64,000 bases of DNA from Candidatus Magnetobacterium casense (GCF_000714715.1 NZ_JMFO01000001.1:175627-239626); one strand, 5' to 3'; positions 35,104-46,409 are shown, counted from the first letter of the stretch. Numbers and translations are program-made. The notes: generated from the sequence alone by a model not told the origin.

Positions 35104-38100
35104 ATGTTAGAGGATTTGGGATATCGAAGACGACGGCGCCCCATAGCCGCCATGACGCTATGGATAGGGCTACTATTAATGATCGGCATTGTATTTCCTG
35201 CCATGAGTGAGGCCAACAAGACGTTGACTATAAACAAGTCACCATCAGCAGGCGGTGATGTAACAGGCTCACCATCTATCAACTGTGGGGCCACTTGTTC
35301 CTATTCTTTAGCTAACTACGCTGATGTAAGCCTAACCGCAACGCCGGCGGCCGGATATGTTTTTTCAAGCTGGTCCGGGGCTTGTTCAGGGACGTCAACC
35401 TCATGTTCCTTTAACATGAACAACGCGTCAAAGACTGCCACGGCCAATTTTGCATTGGCTGCAACACCGACTCCAACGCCAACTGCAACACCGACAGGTA
35501 GTCCAACACCAACACCGACTCCAACAGCAACACCGACGCCGACAGCAACACCGACTCCAAGCCCTACTCCGTCACCAACTCCAACGCCTGTCTGCCCAAC
35601 ACCTGCACCGACCTCAACGCCAACTCCAACCTCAACCCCGGTGCCGATAAGCTCAACCACCACCTACTGCGCATCGCCACCGTTTATGCCACAGACGCTA
35701 AAGCCAAACCTGTTGCTGATGCTCGACAACTCCTTCAGCATGTATGACCCGGCGTATTACAGCACTACGTCCTTTAACTCGAACCCTACAACGGGGATAT
35801 ATCCGGGCTATGATAACTCGTATAACGATGCAACGACATATTACGGCTACTACAACTCAACCCAGTTGTATGAGGCAACGGGTGGAACGACCTTTGCAAA
35901 CGATGGCAATTGCTCGTATTTCACGACCTACGCAGGCACCTTGCCCAATGCATCATGCACGTATATCAATACGAATTACCTCTGCCTCACCCTCAACGCC
36001 GGCTGGACTGATGTCACGACCTTCAGGGCAAGCGGTAACTTCCTCAACTGGCTGGCCATTTCCAAGATGGACGTACAGAAGCTGGTGCTTACCGGAGGCA
36101 AGTACGATAGCAGCTACCAAAAGCTGGTCGCCGAGACAAGGGGCTGGAACGGCATGAGGTACCTCAAAGAGGTCAACACGGGTACAAATGCCGTGACATT
36201 TGGCATCCGTGGCCCAAGTAACGGAAAATATCCGGACTTTGGAAGCTCGGATGGCGGAACAACGAGGATTGACGTGTTTTTAGGGAACTTTGGCAGCACC
36301 GATTGTATGCAGGCCATCTGGGAATGGCTGTACGGCAACCTCGGACAGGCAAAACACTATACTCAGCTATGTATCCCGGACCCCCCTGCCACCGGTGCCA
36401 ACGCGACATTGCCAACGTTCAATCACGTGATGCAGTCGTGCTGGTTCTGCGGTACCCCATGTACGGCAGCCGCTATCAGTAATGGAGAACAGACGAGGAT
36501 GGAGAACGACTGTGAGCGTTACTATGATACGCTTAACCCTATTGCACCACCCACCTATGCACAGGCCAACACCCTGGCGTCAGTTTGTGCCATAAGCCCA
36601 AATGCCGGTTTGCCTTACGTTGGCGATTGCTATAACGGTGGTCCTTGTATCATTGGCGCCTCTAATCAGAGTCATACCTGTGATAACTGTGTTGCAACGG
36701 GGATAGCCAACTACTGTAACGGCGTAACGGCATTCCCCACCGTGGACCCAACCGGGGATGCACTCCTGACCCAGGGCGTTAATGGCGCTGGCACGCTTCC
36801 GGCCTTTCTGCTCAACGTTGGTGCGATGGCACAACTGGGTTACCCGATAAAGACGTATCAGGGCAGGATCGATAAGTCAGCCGCACCAACAGGGCTTATC
36901 CATGACTTCTATAACCTGATAAAGTTTGGCGTTATGACATTTAATACGGACGGTTCCGCTTCAGAGTGTGCAACGACCGCAAACATGACCTGCCCCACGG
37001 GGACAAACTACGATGGGGGCAAGATCGTCTCCTACATAGAGCCAAGCGACGACCAGGCCACCCTCAATGCGGCCAAACAACCGCTCATTGACAGCATAAA
37101 CGCTATAAGGGCCTCCACGTGGACACCTTATTCGGAGTCCTTTTATAACGCAATAGGCTACTTTGCCAGCAACGCGAGTATGCGTCTGAATGCCACTGAC
37201 TTCAACACCACTCCGGCCCCCGTAAACTACACCTGTCGGCAAAACAACATCCTCATCGTCACCGATGGTGTCTCTACGGCAGACCAAAACGCAACCGTAA
37301 CCACCATGGTCAACCCCGCAAACAGCCCCGATGGCGATAGCGACTCCGATAACAGTTGCCTGTTCTACGGCGGTAGCAAGTACCTCGACGATATGTCGTG
37401 GTTGGCCAAACACAGAAAGATTACGGATATTGCAACCCCCTTGACTACGGCTCAATTAACTCAATTAAAGGCGGCAGACACCATCACCACCTACACGGTC
37501 TTTACCGGCGAGGACAACGGTGCCACTGATGAATGCAGTCCCAAGATATTGTTGCAGAATACGGCTGCAAACGGTGCCGGCACCTATCAGGATGCAAGCA
37601 ATGCCGCAGCGTTACAAAATGCCCTGAGGACGGCGTTTCTGGCCATATCGGCAAAGGCGGCATCGGGAACAGCGGCCTCCGTGTTGGGTGAAAAGTCACG
37701 GGAAGGCGCTAACATCCTCCAGGCGGTGTTTTACCCTAACAAGTTATTCAATATCACCACTCCCTCAAGTACAATAACCCGCTCGTGGCTTGGCTATCTC
37801 AATAACTTCTGGTTCTATGAAGACTTCACGGCCAATATCGGTAACATCCGGGAGGACACCGTAAACGACAAGATATTGAACCTGACCTCTGACAATATCG
37901 TCAGCTTTGACTTCGTCAACGACCAACTGATAGTCCATAGCTGGAGCGATACAAACGGAGACGGCTTAGGTGATGTTGCACTTGCAGACAAGACCCTCGA
38001 CGACGTAAAACTCATATGGGAGGCCGGAAAGGTATTGTTTAAGAGGGTGCCTGCCACAAGAAAGATATTTGTAAACGACAGCAGCGCCACGTATCCCAAG

Positions 38101-39930
38101 ACGACTTCCGGCTCCACTTGTAGCGGGGGTAACTTTGTTACCTTTACAACGGGCAATAAGGGCTGCTTCAGCAGCTACCTCGGTGGAGACCTGAACGGTG
38201 ACAGTGTTGTAGACGCCGCTGATGCCACCCAGGCAGACAGGCTGATTGACTACGTCATCGGCACCGACTACTCGGAATACAGGACCAGGACACTGCCGCT
38301 GACAAACCCCGTTGATCCCGCAGTGACAGGAACGTGGAAGATGGGCGATATCATACACTCGACCCCTCAGATCGTAAAGTATGACAACCTCTACAGCGAC
38401 TACAGCGTTGCCTACGTGGGAGCCAACGACGGTATGCTGCACGCCTTTAAGATCGGAAAACTAGACTCCACAGGTCTCTCCGGCACCCAGAAGGCACAAC
38501 TCACCGTTGGCACCAAAGACGCCATTACCCTGGGGGAAGAGCTGTGGTCATTTATACCCAAGAACGCCATTCCGTATCTGAGATTCTACGCCGACCCCAA
38601 CTACTGCCACTCCTACATGGTAGACCTCAGCCCATACCTGTATCAGTATGGCAGTAAGCGCATCATTATAGGCGGCATGAGGCTTGGCGGAGGCTGCGGC
38701 GGGACATCCAGCGTCAATCCACCGTCAGACACGTGCCCTGACCCAACCCTGGCCTCGTGTGTAGGGATGTCCTCGTACTTCGCCCTGGACGTCAAGGACC
38801 CCAAGAACCCCAAATTGCTGTGGGAGTTTACCGATCCGGCACTCAAGTTCAGCTACTCAGGCCCGGCAGTGATAAACTATGCCAACACCAAGTTCGTGGT
38901 CTTATTGTCAGGCCCCAACGGCTATGACGGTTCAGCCAACCAGACACTCAAGGTGTTTATCCTCAAGCTCAAACAAACGGATGACTCTATTGATACAATC
39001 TACACCAAGGACCTTGGAGCCTCTTATGCAAACAGCTTTGGCGGCAGGTTGTTTACAAAGGGGCTTGATATGAACGAGGACGGCAACACGGATTTCGTGT
39101 TCTTTGGCTATTCCAAATACTTGGGCACTTCAAGTGGTTACCCTCAATGGGGTGGCGGTGTCGTAAAGCTATACATCAATGGTACCGACCCCACGCTCTG
39201 GGTATATGACAAAAACTATGTTGGCTTTACAGACCCGGATGGCTTTCCGGTTACGGCAAAGGTTGCCTTTGACAAGTGTTTCGATAAGTTCTATCTGTAC
39301 TTCACCTCAGGCAGATACTTTACGTCAACCGAGATGTACAACACGGGTACTGGACCAACAACGCTGAAGTCAGACATAGTGGCAGGAGTCCCGCTTATGT
39401 GCAACTATCTCAACTCCTGCAACCCTACCAGCATTAACGTAGCGGCTACCGGTACGACCTCCGTATCATCGGCTACGACTGTGTGCAGTAACCTCTCAAC
39501 GTCCTCCTACGCAAATGCGGCCTGGTACAGGTCACTGGACCCGATACAATCTCCGTACTATATGGAGCGCGGCGTAACCGACCCGGTAACTACAGGGGCT
39601 AACTATGTGATGTTTGTAACGGCAAAACCCTCCGACGATATCTGCTCGTTTTCAGGCAGCTCTCGTGTATGGGGCTTTAATTGCGCAACCGGTGGGGCCG
39701 TCACCAACACCGCGTGCTCAGGTAAGACGGTCAATATGACCAATATCCAGGGGACGTTATTGTTGCAGCTTTCTACGGCGGCTATAAATCAGGTCAATCT
39801 GCAGACTGCCTTTACCAGCTCTCCCGGTCTGCTCTCTACCCCTCCCAGTGCGGGTATGCCGCCTCCCAATCCACCACCAATCACGAAGACCGGCACAGGC
39901 AGCAAGATCATACACTGGCTGGAGAAGTAA
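35104..39930 (+). CDS. pilY1: PilY1-family pilus tip adhesin, copy 1
   Basis: A 1608-residue exported protein of the PilY1 family, which sits at type IV pilus tips and controls extension and surface sensing. An N-terminal membrane or signal helix ([20 protein letters not shown]) leads into an InlB/Listeria-repeat-like domain ([20 protein letters not shown]) and a Thr-Pro-rich linker of about 60 residues. A von Willebrand A-like region with the MIDAS sequence [13 protein letters not shown] (D near residue 207) follows, then Cys-rich loops, then the C-terminal beta-propeller with calcium-loop-like segments [13 protein letters not shown] and [16 protein letters not shown]. The start has aaaggagg. 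It is the first of two tandem paralogues. Confidence 0.9.
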   Translation: MLEDLGYRRRRRPIAAMTLWIGLLLMIGIVFPAMSEANKTLTINKSPSAGGDVTGSPSINCGATCSYSLANYADVSLTATPAAGYVFSSWSGACSGTSTSCSFNMNNASKTATANFALAATPTPTPTATPTGSPTPTPTPTATPTPTATPTPSPTPSPTPTPVCPTPAPTSTPTPTSTPVPISSTTTYCASPPFMPQTLKPNLLLMLDNSFSMYDPAYYSTTSFNSNPTTGIYPGYDNSYNDATTYYGYYNSTQLYEATGGTTFANDGNCSYFTTYAGTLPNASCTYINTNYLCLTLNAGWTDVTTFRASGNFLNWLAISKMDVQKLVLTGGKYDSSYQKLVAETRGWNGMRYLKEVNTGTNAVTFGIRGPSNGKYPDFGSSDGGTTRIDVFLGNFGSTDCMQAIWEWLYGNLGQAKHYTQLCIPDPPATGANATLPTFNHVMQSCWFCGTPCTAAAISNGEQTRMENDCERYYDTLNPIAPPTYAQANTLASVCAISPNAGLPYVGDCYNGGPCIIGASNQSHTCDNCVATGIANYCNGVTAFPTVDPTGDALLTQGVNGAGTLPAFLLNVGAMAQLGYPIKTYQGRIDKSAAPTGLIHDFYNLIKFGVMTFNTDGSASECATTANMTCPTGTNYDGGKIVSYIEPSDDQATLNAAKQPLIDSINAIRASTWTPYSESFYNAIGYFASNASMRLNATDFNTTPAPVNYTCRQNNILIVTDGVSTADQNATVTTMVNPANSPDGDSDSDNSCLFYGGSKYLDDMSWLAKHRKITDIATPLTTAQLTQLKAADTITTYTVFTGEDNGATDECSPKILLQNTAANGAGTYQDASNAAALQNALRTAFLAISAKAASGTAASVLGEKSREGANILQAVFYPNKLFNITTPSSTITRSWLGYLNNFWFYEDFTANIGNIREDTVNDKILNLTSDNIVSFDFVNDQLIVHSWSDTNGDGLGDVALADKTLDDVKLIWEAGKVLFKRVPATRKIFVNDSSATYPKTTSGSTCSGGNFVTFTTGNKGCFSSYLGGDLNGDSVVDAADATQADRLIDYVIGTDYSEYRTRTLPLTNPVDPAVTGTWKMGDIIHSTPQIVKYDNLYSDYSVAYVGANDGMLHAFKIGKLDSTGLSGTQKAQLTVGTKDAITLGEELWSFIPKNAIPYLRFYADPNYCHSYMVDLSPYLYQYGSKRIIIGGMRLGGGCGGTSSVNPPSDTCPDPTLASCVGMSSYFALDVKDPKNPKLLWEFTDPALKFSYSGPAVINYANTKFVVLLSGPNGYDGSANQTLKVFILKLKQTDDSIDTIYTKDLGASYANSFGGRLFTKGLDMNEDGNTDFVFFGYSKYLGTSSGYPQWGGGVVKLYINGTDPTLWVYDKNYVGFTDPDGFPVTAKVAFDKCFDKFYLYFTSGRYFTSTEMYNTGTGPTTLKSDIVAGVPLMCNYLNSCNPTSINVAATGTTSVSSATTVCSNLSTSSYANAAWYRSLDPIQSPYYMERGVTDPVTTGANYVMFVTAKPSDDICSFSGSSRVWGFNCATGGAVTNTACSGKTVNMTNIQGTLLLQLSTAAINQVNLQTAFTSSPGLLSTPPSAGMPPPNPPPITKTGTGSKIIHWLEK

Positions 39931-40003
39931 AAAGAAAAAAAAGGGGGCGGCTCTGCCCCCCCTCAGACCCCCCTGCAAGGGGACCAGTCCCCTTGACCCC
40001 ATT
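39931..40003. repeat. Dispersed G+C-rich palindromic repeat, copy 6
   Basis: A compact copy: aaaaaaaagggggcggctct, gcccccc, ccccctgcaaggggaccagt, ccccttgaccccattattc. It begins right after the pilY1 stop and could serve as its terminator. The rest of the gap to 40183 holds the duplicated spacer and motif copy B. Confidence 0.85.
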
Positions 40004-40092
40004 ATTCTTAACCCTAATGTTCTAAACATTTATGCTCCGTTATTTATCAGCAGAACATTTTGCAGGGGTATCTAAAAATAACGTTCCTGACT

Positions 40093-40134
40093 TTCACGAT
40101 TTTTTCACGCAGATATGTATATGATATAAACATG
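40093..40134 (+). promoter_or_regulatory. Shared pilus-region regulatory motif, copy B
   Basis: ttcacgattttttcacgcag followed by atatgtatatgatat and aaacatg; 91 bases before the start of the small gene at 40184, the same distance as copy A to pilY1 copy 1. Confidence 0.7.
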
Positions 40135-40183
40135 GAAAGAGATAGCAGACAATTTCAAGACATAACCAAGGAGGAATATACCG

Positions 40184-40531
40184 ATGAGAAAGACATTGTT
40201 ATTAACCGTAGCCATTGTCATGGCAATGACTGCCAGTGGTGTGTATGCCGGTGGTGGACTTAAAAAGAACGCTTATTCCGGCAATTCGGCAGCAAAGACA
40301 CAACCGGCGCAGGAAAGAGACATCTCAGGCTTTGTTCATGAGGTGTCTTATAGTTATCCCCAGTATATAGTGATAGGAGAGACGCAATTCCATATCGATA
40401 AGGCGACAGTTACAACGATGGACGGCGCTCCTGCTTCTATATCGAACATAACAAAAGACAAAAAGGTGAAGCTCGTGATTGACGCCTCGGGTGTTGTTAC
40501 TGATGTGTTGTTGTATGAAAATCCACAATAA
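40184..40531 (+). CDS. Small periplasmic protein between the pilY1 genes
   Basis: A 115-residue exported protein: signal peptide MRKTLLLTVAIVMAMTASGV then YAGGG, and a beta-rich domain (DISGFVHEVSYSYPQYIVIG, ETQFHIDKATVTT, KVKLVIDASGVVTDVLLYE). The start has aaggaggaa. Its size and position next to pilY1 recall PilY2 of Pseudomonas, but similarity cannot be confirmed by eye. The ending suggests an OB-like or DUF5666-like fold, as in the protein at 34204. It is probably co-transcribed with pilY1 copy 2, 29 bases downstream. Confidence 0.7.
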   Translation: MRKTLLLTVAIVMAMTASGVYAGGGLKKNAYSGNSAAKTQPAQERDISGFVHEVSYSYPQYIVIGETQFHIDKATVTTMDGAPASISNITKDKKVKLVIDASGVVTDVLLYENPQ

Positions 40532-40559
40532 ACAATGTTGATATAATCTGGAGGATAAA

Positions 40560-43500
40560 ATGATGATACGGGATTCAGTACATGGAAGGTTGAGGCGTAC
40601 CATAACCGCCAGGATGCTATGGCTTGGTATTTTATTAGTCATTGCCATTGCTTTCCCTGCTATAAGTGAGGCAGGACATGACCTGGATGTGTATAAGTCG
40701 CCGTCAGCAGCAGCCGGTACTATAACAGGCACCCCTGGCGGTATTAACTGCGGAACTGGTTGTAGCCATGAAAACCATGATTACGGGTCGTGGTCCCCTA
40801 CCGTGACACTGACCGCAACCCCGGCTGCCGGATACACCTTTGATCACTGGTCGTCCAGTTGTACACCGGTACCAGGTCATCCGGAACAATGTACCATATA
40901 CGTCAATTATGACAAGTCTGTCACGGCCTATTTTACGGTGGCCGGCACTCCAACTCCAACACCGACACCAACTCCGTCTCCAACGCCAACCCCTACTCCG
41001 TCTCCTACACCGACCCCAACTCCAACGCCAACATACGCCCCACCCGCCGGTATGTCTGCTTACTGTTCCACACCGCCATTTGTCACGGGCAACTTCCCGC
41101 CCAATATAATGATCATCCTCGACAACTCCGGCAGTATGCGTACCAACTCCGCTTACCCTGACAGTTCAAACAGTTGCAGTAGTTCAGGCAACCCATGCAA
41201 GGAATTTAATCCCAATATCCAATACTATGGCATGTTTGACCCTGACTATTGGTATGAATACACCGGTAGTGGCGGTACATCCTCTTATACCAATGACAAG
41301 TTTTACCCAACCGCTACAAAGGCCTCGCGTGCAAAGACCTCAACGGAATGGGACGGTAACTTCCTGAACTGGATCACGATGAAGAGGATCGATGTGGCAA
41401 AACTGGTACTCACTGGGGGCAAGGTTATGACCACCGCATCGCACGCTGGTTACGTCGCTGAACCCTCAGGTTATAGCAGGGTCTATGCCGATGACGGCAG
41501 CTCCGACTTCTATAGAAACATATGTTATCCTGGAAACTATACCTCCATGAGCAATACCGGTCATGAGTGTAATTTTGCTATCAGTACTCCAACATTGAGC
41601 ACTCCGACCAATTCAAGTGGAGGCTCTCTTACCGCAAGTACCACTTACTACTATAAGGTGTCTGCATGTGACGCCAACGGTTGCAGTATTGCTTCAAGCG
41701 AAAAATCAAAGGCCACCACGAGTACGAACAAGACGATAAACCTCTCATGGAGTAGCGTCAGCGGGGTAACCTTCTACAGAATATGGCGCGGCACAAGCGC
41801 CGGCAATGAAAACCAATACTATGACGTCAGCTCTTCAGGCACGACCTATGCCGACAACGGCTCTGCCACCTTTACCGCAGGCACGCCCCCAACGCCAATA
41901 ACCTTCAGGATTGACGGCACAAGTGGAACTTATACCACGATACCTTATTTCTACGACAACGCAAGTTCCTCTTTTAAATGGAGGATACAGGCAAAGGTTG
42001 TCACGCCCCTGGGGGCCATACAGGCAATCGGCAGTAAGGCAAGATGGGGCCTCACTTACTACGACTCTACTTATGAGGGCGGACAGGTGAATATAAACAT
42101 CGCCAACAATAATCACACAAGCGTTGTCGATTCAATAAATCAAAAGATGCCTTCCGGTTATACGCCCCTTGCCGAAACACTGTGGTCTGTGGTTGGATAC
42201 TTTGCCCAGACGGCCTCGGACGTGGGAGGCACTCATGGCTCAGGTAACGGAGGGACGGGGCCACAGTATAATAGCGGGGATTATACAATAAGCGCCGCTG
42301 CTGACCCATACAACGGCTTTATCGACTCGGCAGGCACTTCCGTCTATGCCCCATGCGCCAAGAGTTATGTGCTGTTGATAACGGATGGCCTGCCTACCAA
42401 AGATGGTAACATACCGTCAACCCTGACAGATTATGTACGAGGCAAGACTAGCTACAACTGTGAGCCTTATGCTACATCAGGGTCGTCATCGTCAACGTGC
42501 GGAGATTCCGGTAGCAACGAGTGTGCCTGTCTTGCGGCAGGCCCTTTTGCGGCTTCCGTTATTGATTTTGATGCAGTCGATGCAAAAGGCGGGCTTGAGG
42601 ATGTGGCTTATTACATGCACACCAACGACATCAGATCAGGCCTGTCGGGTACTCAGTCGTTGAACCTGTACACAGTCTTTGCCTTTGGAACCAACGCTAC
42701 CCTCCTGAAATACGCGGCAATCAACGGCAGCTTTGCCTACAGCGGCACCCACACAAGCCCAGGCACAACAGCGCCCTATGCGGATTGGACATCTGATACG
42801 GTCAGCTATACCCCCTCCAATTACTATGACGCCTCCGATGGCTACGCACTGCAGGGGTCTATACAGACGATACTCCAAAACATTGTAAAACAAGCAGCAT
42901 CAGGAACGGCGGCCTCCGTTCTGGGTGAAAAGGCACGGGAGGGGGCAAACGTCTTACAGGCGGTGTTTTATCCAAGCCAGGACTTTGACATCACCACACC
43001 GGCAAGTGTCACCACGCTGTCGTGGCTTGGCTATATAAATAACCTCTGGTACTATGAAGACCGTGTCAACAATTACGGCAACCTGCGGGAGGAAACGCTC
43101 GCCGACAACATCCTTAACCTACAAAGCGATAATGTCGTCAGCTTTGATTTCGTTGGCAATCAACTGGTCGTTCACAACTGGGAGGATACAGACGGAGACG
43201 GGATAGGTGACAATCAACGTCCTGATAAATTGCTTGATGATGTAAAAATGGTATGGGAGGCCGGCAAGATATTGTTTAAGAGGACTACTGCAAGGAAGAT
43301 ACTTGTAAATGACAGCAGCGGCACTTATCCCAAGTCGGCCGGCGGGACTTTTTTGACATTTACAACGACCAACAAGGGCAGCTTTGGCAGTTACCTTGGG
43401 GCAGACTTAAACAGCGATGGCTTTGTAAACGCCGCCGATGCCACGCAGGCAGACAGGCTCATCAACTACATGATTGGCACCGATTACGCCGAGTACAGAA

Positions 43501-45158
43501 GCAGGACGTTACCGCTGACAAACCCCGTCGATCCCACAGTAACAGCCCCGTGGAAGCTGGGGGACATCATATACTCCACCCCCCAGATCGTGAAATATGA
43601 CAACATCCACAGCGATTACAGCGTTGCCTATGTGGGCGCAAACGACGGTATGCTCCATGCCTTCAAGATCGGGAAACTAAGCTCCACAGGTCTCTCCGGC
43701 ACCAACAAGGCTCAAATAACAGTGGGCGGAAAGGACAGTATCGTACTAGGAGAAGAGCTGTGGTCGTTTATACCTAAAAACGCCCTTCCGTATCTGAGGT
43801 ACTATGCCGCCCCCAATTACTGTCACGTTTACACGGTAGACCTGAGTCCCTATCTGTATGCCTATGGCAGCAAGCGTTTACTGATAGGCGGGATGAGACT
43901 TGGCGGGGGATGCGGAGGGACCTCAAGCGTAAATCCGCCCACAGACACATGCCCTGACCCAAACTCCTCAGCGTGTGTAGGGACGTCCTCGTACTTTGCC
44001 CTTGACGTCAAGGACCCAAAGAATCCGAATCTGTTGTGGGAGTTTACCGATCCGGCCCTGAAGTTTACCTTTTCAGGCCCGGCGGTTGTCAACTACGCTA
44101 ACACCAGGTTTGTGATCTTCCTGTCCGGTCCAAACGACTATCAAGGCAACTCCAATCAAAACCTCAAGGTGTTTGTCCTGAAGCTCAACGCAAACGATAC
44201 CATCGCTACGGTTTACACCAAGGACATGGGCGCCTCATATGTCAACAGCGTTGGAGGCCGGTTGTTTACAAAGGGACTCGACATGAACGAGGACGGCAAT
44301 ACGGACTTTGTGTTCTTTGGTTATTCAAAGTACATAAACACGGTATCCACGTATCCTCAATGGGGCGGAGGCGTTTTCAAGATACATATAAACGGTACCG
44401 ACCCTACGCAATGGGTGTATAACGAGTATGTCAACTTCGCAAACCCGGGTGGTTTCCCAATCACGTCGAAGGTCACTTTTGACAAGTGTTTTGATAACTA
44501 CTACCTGTACTTCACCTCCGGCAGATACTTTACATCAACCGAGCTGTACAACACCAGTACCGGGCCGGTAACAAACAAGCCCGATATAGTGGCAGGTGTT
44601 CCCTTTATGTGCAACTATATCAACACCTGTAGCCCAAGTAGCATTAACATCCCATCCATAAGCATTGGTTCACATTCGACCTCCGGTTCTGCGACGACCT
44701 CTGGTAGTGTATGCTACAACCTTGCGACTGGTAATTACGCCAATGCGGCCTGGTACCAAGCCCTGAACCCGATCGCATCCCCTTATTACATGGAGCGTGG
44801 CGTGACCGATCCGGTGACCACCGGAGCCAACTACGTAATGTTTGTGACCGCACAGCCATCGTCTGATATCTGCTCATTCTCAGGTCAGTCGCGCATGTGG
44901 GGATTTAACTGTGCAACAGGTGGAATGGTAAACAGCACTGCGTGTGCCGGTAAGGCGGTCAATACATCGTCAGTACAAGGGATTTTGCTGATGCAACTTT
45001 CTACGGCGGCCATCAATCAGGTTAACCTCAAGAATACCTTTACGGGTGGTGGCGCTGTGCAGGCGACCGGTTTTAGTGCAGGAATGCCGCCCCCTAACCC
45101 GCCGCCAATTACACAATCCGGCGTTGGCGATAAACTTATTCATTGGCTGGATAAGTAG
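40560..45158 (+). CDS. pilY1: PilY1-family pilus tip adhesin, copy 2
   Basis: A 1532-residue paralogue of copy 1 with the same plan: N-terminal helix (MLWLGILLVIAIAFPAISEA), InlB-like domain (GYTFDHWSSSC), a Thr-Pro linker of about 35 residues, a von Willebrand A-like region with a canonical MIDAS (IILDNSGSM, D near residue 187), and the C-terminal propeller ([33 protein letters not shown]). The C-terminal halves of the two copies are highly similar; the regions between MIDAS and propeller differ. This copy contains a fibronectin-III-like insert (STTYYYKVSACDANG, VSGVTFYRIWRG). GGAGG precedes the ATG. Confidence 0.9.
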   Translation: MMIRDSVHGRLRRTITARMLWLGILLVIAIAFPAISEAGHDLDVYKSPSAAAGTITGTPGGINCGTGCSHENHDYGSWSPTVTLTATPAAGYTFDHWSSSCTPVPGHPEQCTIYVNYDKSVTAYFTVAGTPTPTPTPTPSPTPTPTPSPTPTPTPTPTYAPPAGMSAYCSTPPFVTGNFPPNIMIILDNSGSMRTNSAYPDSSNSCSSSGNPCKEFNPNIQYYGMFDPDYWYEYTGSGGTSSYTNDKFYPTATKASRAKTSTEWDGNFLNWITMKRIDVAKLVLTGGKVMTTASHAGYVAEPSGYSRVYADDGSSDFYRNICYPGNYTSMSNTGHECNFAISTPTLSTPTNSSGGSLTASTTYYYKVSACDANGCSIASSEKSKATTSTNKTINLSWSSVSGVTFYRIWRGTSAGNENQYYDVSSSGTTYADNGSATFTAGTPPTPITFRIDGTSGTYTTIPYFYDNASSSFKWRIQAKVVTPLGAIQAIGSKARWGLTYYDSTYEGGQVNINIANNNHTSVVDSINQKMPSGYTPLAETLWSVVGYFAQTASDVGGTHGSGNGGTGPQYNSGDYTISAAADPYNGFIDSAGTSVYAPCAKSYVLLITDGLPTKDGNIPSTLTDYVRGKTSYNCEPYATSGSSSSTCGDSGSNECACLAAGPFAASVIDFDAVDAKGGLEDVAYYMHTNDIRSGLSGTQSLNLYTVFAFGTNATLLKYAAINGSFAYSGTHTSPGTTAPYADWTSDTVSYTPSNYYDASDGYALQGSIQTILQNIVKQAASGTAASVLGEKAREGANVLQAVFYPSQDFDITTPASVTTLSWLGYINNLWYYEDRVNNYGNLREETLADNILNLQSDNVVSFDFVGNQLVVHNWEDTDGDGIGDNQRPDKLLDDVKMVWEAGKILFKRTTARKILVNDSSGTYPKSAGGTFLTFTTTNKGSFGSYLGADLNSDGFVNAADATQADRLINYMIGTDYAEYRSRTLPLTNPVDPTVTAPWKLGDIIYSTPQIVKYDNIHSDYSVAYVGANDGMLHAFKIGKLSSTGLSGTNKAQITVGGKDSIVLGEELWSFIPKNALPYLRYYAAPNYCHVYTVDLSPYLYAYGSKRLLIGGMRLGGGCGGTSSVNPPTDTCPDPNSSACVGTSSYFALDVKDPKNPNLLWEFTDPALKFTFSGPAVVNYANTRFVIFLSGPNDYQGNSNQNLKVFVLKLNANDTIATVYTKDMGASYVNSVGGRLFTKGLDMNEDGNTDFVFFGYSKYINTVSTYPQWGGGVFKIHINGTDPTQWVYNEYVNFANPGGFPITSKVTFDKCFDNYYLYFTSGRYFTSTELYNTSTGPVTNKPDIVAGVPFMCNYINTCSPSSINIPSISIGSHSTSGSATTSGSVCYNLATGNYANAAWYQALNPIASPYYMERGVTDPVTTGANYVMFVTAQPSSDICSFSGQSRMWGFNCATGGMVNSTACAGKAVNTSSVQGILLMQLSTAAINQVNLKNTFTGGGAVQATGFSAGMPPPNPPPITQSGVGDKLIHWLDK

Positions 45159-45169
45159 GAAAGAAGACA

Positions 45170-45208
45170 TTGTTATTCACTGCGGCTTATCCCCGTAGTG
45201 AATAACAA
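45170..45208. terminator. Strong hairpin after pilY1 copy 2
   Basis: ttgttattcactgcgg (45170-45185) pairs with ccgtagtgaataacaa (45193-45208), 15 of 16 pairs, with a 7-base loop. There is no clear T-run on the plus strand, so it may act as an mRNA 3' end stabiliser or a weak terminator. Confidence 0.5.
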
Positions 45209-45229
45209 TAAAAAAATGTTGCTGATTTT

Positions 45230-45270
45230 TTCACGATTTTTTCACACAAGTATGTTAGACTATAAGCATG
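45230..45270 (+). promoter_or_regulatory. Shared pilus-region regulatory motif, copy C
   Basis: ttcacgattttttcacacaa followed by gtatgttagactata and agcatg. It lies 126 bases before the first minor-pilin start (45356), a little further than the other copies. Confidence 0.7.
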
Positions 45271-45355
45271 TTAAAGATTGTACACAATAACAATGGAGAA
45301 TTAACCGGCAGATGCCAACCCCTGCCAATGTTTAAGATGAGATGTGTGTGAGACG

Positions 45356-45967
45356 ATGAAGATAGTGCATGACAATAAGGGTTTTACCATGATTGAGACG
45401 ATCGTGGTACTGGTAATCGTGTCCATTATTGTAGGGCTTATGGTGAGTCAGTTCTCGGGCACAACGACAAAAATAGAGATAGAAGTCGGTATAAAAAAAA
45501 TGTATGGAGACCTCATGGAAGCCAAGTCAAAGGCATACTCAGAGAGAAAGACCTACGGTCTGTACTGGAGTGCCCCCACTGCCGTTGCACAATACGAGTT
45601 TAGGGTCGATACGGACAATGACGGCAGCATTACCAATAGCGGCGGCTATTCCACCGTCAGAACCGTTACTGTTGAAAAGGTGACGCTTATAAATAAAGAG
45701 GGAGTAAATGCTATCCCCTTTGCTATAAAGGGCTCCCTGGATACAGCGGGCTACGGAAATATCGATGCCACCTTTTACAGCGAGTGCAGGGCATGTGACC
45801 ACGTAACCTCAGGCTGCGACCCCGAAGACATCGCCACAACATGTCAGACGTATGATACTACATCTGATTGCAGCAATCCTGACTATCCTGAGTACTCCTG
45901 CATAGTGGTCACATTGACAAGAATAAAGATGGGAAAGTGGTGCAACAATGTCTGTCAACTACGATAA
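45356..45967 (+). CDS. FimT/GspH-type minor pseudopilin
   Basis: A 203-residue prepilin-like protein. The class III leader MKIVHDNKG is followed by FTMIETIVVLVIVSIIVGLM with the cleavage Gly and the Glu at +5. The C-terminal domain has paired Cys (CRACDHVTSGCDPEDIATTC and later NNVCQLR). An in-frame GTG at 45344 is possible, but ATG 45356 gives a leader of usual length. It heads the operon of four minor pilins, overlapping the next gene by 20 bases. Predicted role: priming of type IV pilus assembly together with PilY1. Confidence 0.85.
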   Translation: MKIVHDNKGFTMIETIVVLVIVSIIVGLMVSQFSGTTTKIEIEVGIKKMYGDLMEAKSKAYSERKTYGLYWSAPTAVAQYEFRVDTDNDGSITNSGGYSTVRTVTVEKVTLINKEGVNAIPFAIKGSLDTAGYGNIDATFYSECRACDHVTSGCDPEDIATTCQTYDTTSDCSNPDYPEYSCIVVTLTRIKMGKWCNNVCQLR

Positions 45968-46409
45968 CATAAACAACTGCGCCGACAGTATACAAGGCAA
46001 CACAGCTCCGTACAAAAGTGTGTTCAACGATAAGGGCTTTACTCTGGTTGAGGCACTCGTGTCGATGGTGATACTCCTGTTTGTTATGGTCGCCCTGTTG
46101 CAAACCGTTACCGTTGCCAGTAACGTCACATACAAAAACGAACTCAGAGACGAGGTCACAAAGATAGTCAAGGAAGAACTCGAGGCGACAAGAGATGCCA
46201 ATTTCGACGGAGTATTAACAGGTACGTGTGAAAAATGTACCTCGCCAAACACATATACCCGGCAGTTTAAAAATGCAAGTATTAACTTCGGTATAGTCAA
46301 GACGGTAACCGTCCTTGATGCCAACAACAAACGGGTAGACATCACCGTAACGTGGGTATTTAAGGGAGAAACTATGAATTATACCGTAAACACACTCATA
46401 AGCCGGTGA
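45948..46409 (+). CDS. PilV-type minor pseudopilin
   Basis: A 153-residue prepilin-like protein with an unusually long leader (about 29 residues) before KGFTLVEALVSMVILLFVMV, which has the cleavage site and Glu+5. A C-terminal domain with a CEKC pair follows. The start overlaps the preceding gene by 20 bases, and the stop overlaps the next start by four (GTGA). The VEALV motif is typical of PilV/GspI. Confidence 0.85.
   Translation: MSVNYDNINNCADSIQGNTAPYKSVFNDKGFTLVEALVSMVILLFVMVALLQTVTVASNVTYKNELRDEVTKIVKEELEATRDANFDGVLTGTCEKCTSPNTYTRQFKNASINFGIVKTVTVLDANNKRVDITVTWVFKGETMNYTVNTLISR

Noticed and set aside
35316..35663. Val-Gly-rich minus-strand frames opposite the Thr-Pro linkers (also about 60702-61070).
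   Set aside because: They are the mirror of the simple ac/cc repeat coding for Thr-Pro; no start signal or independent support.
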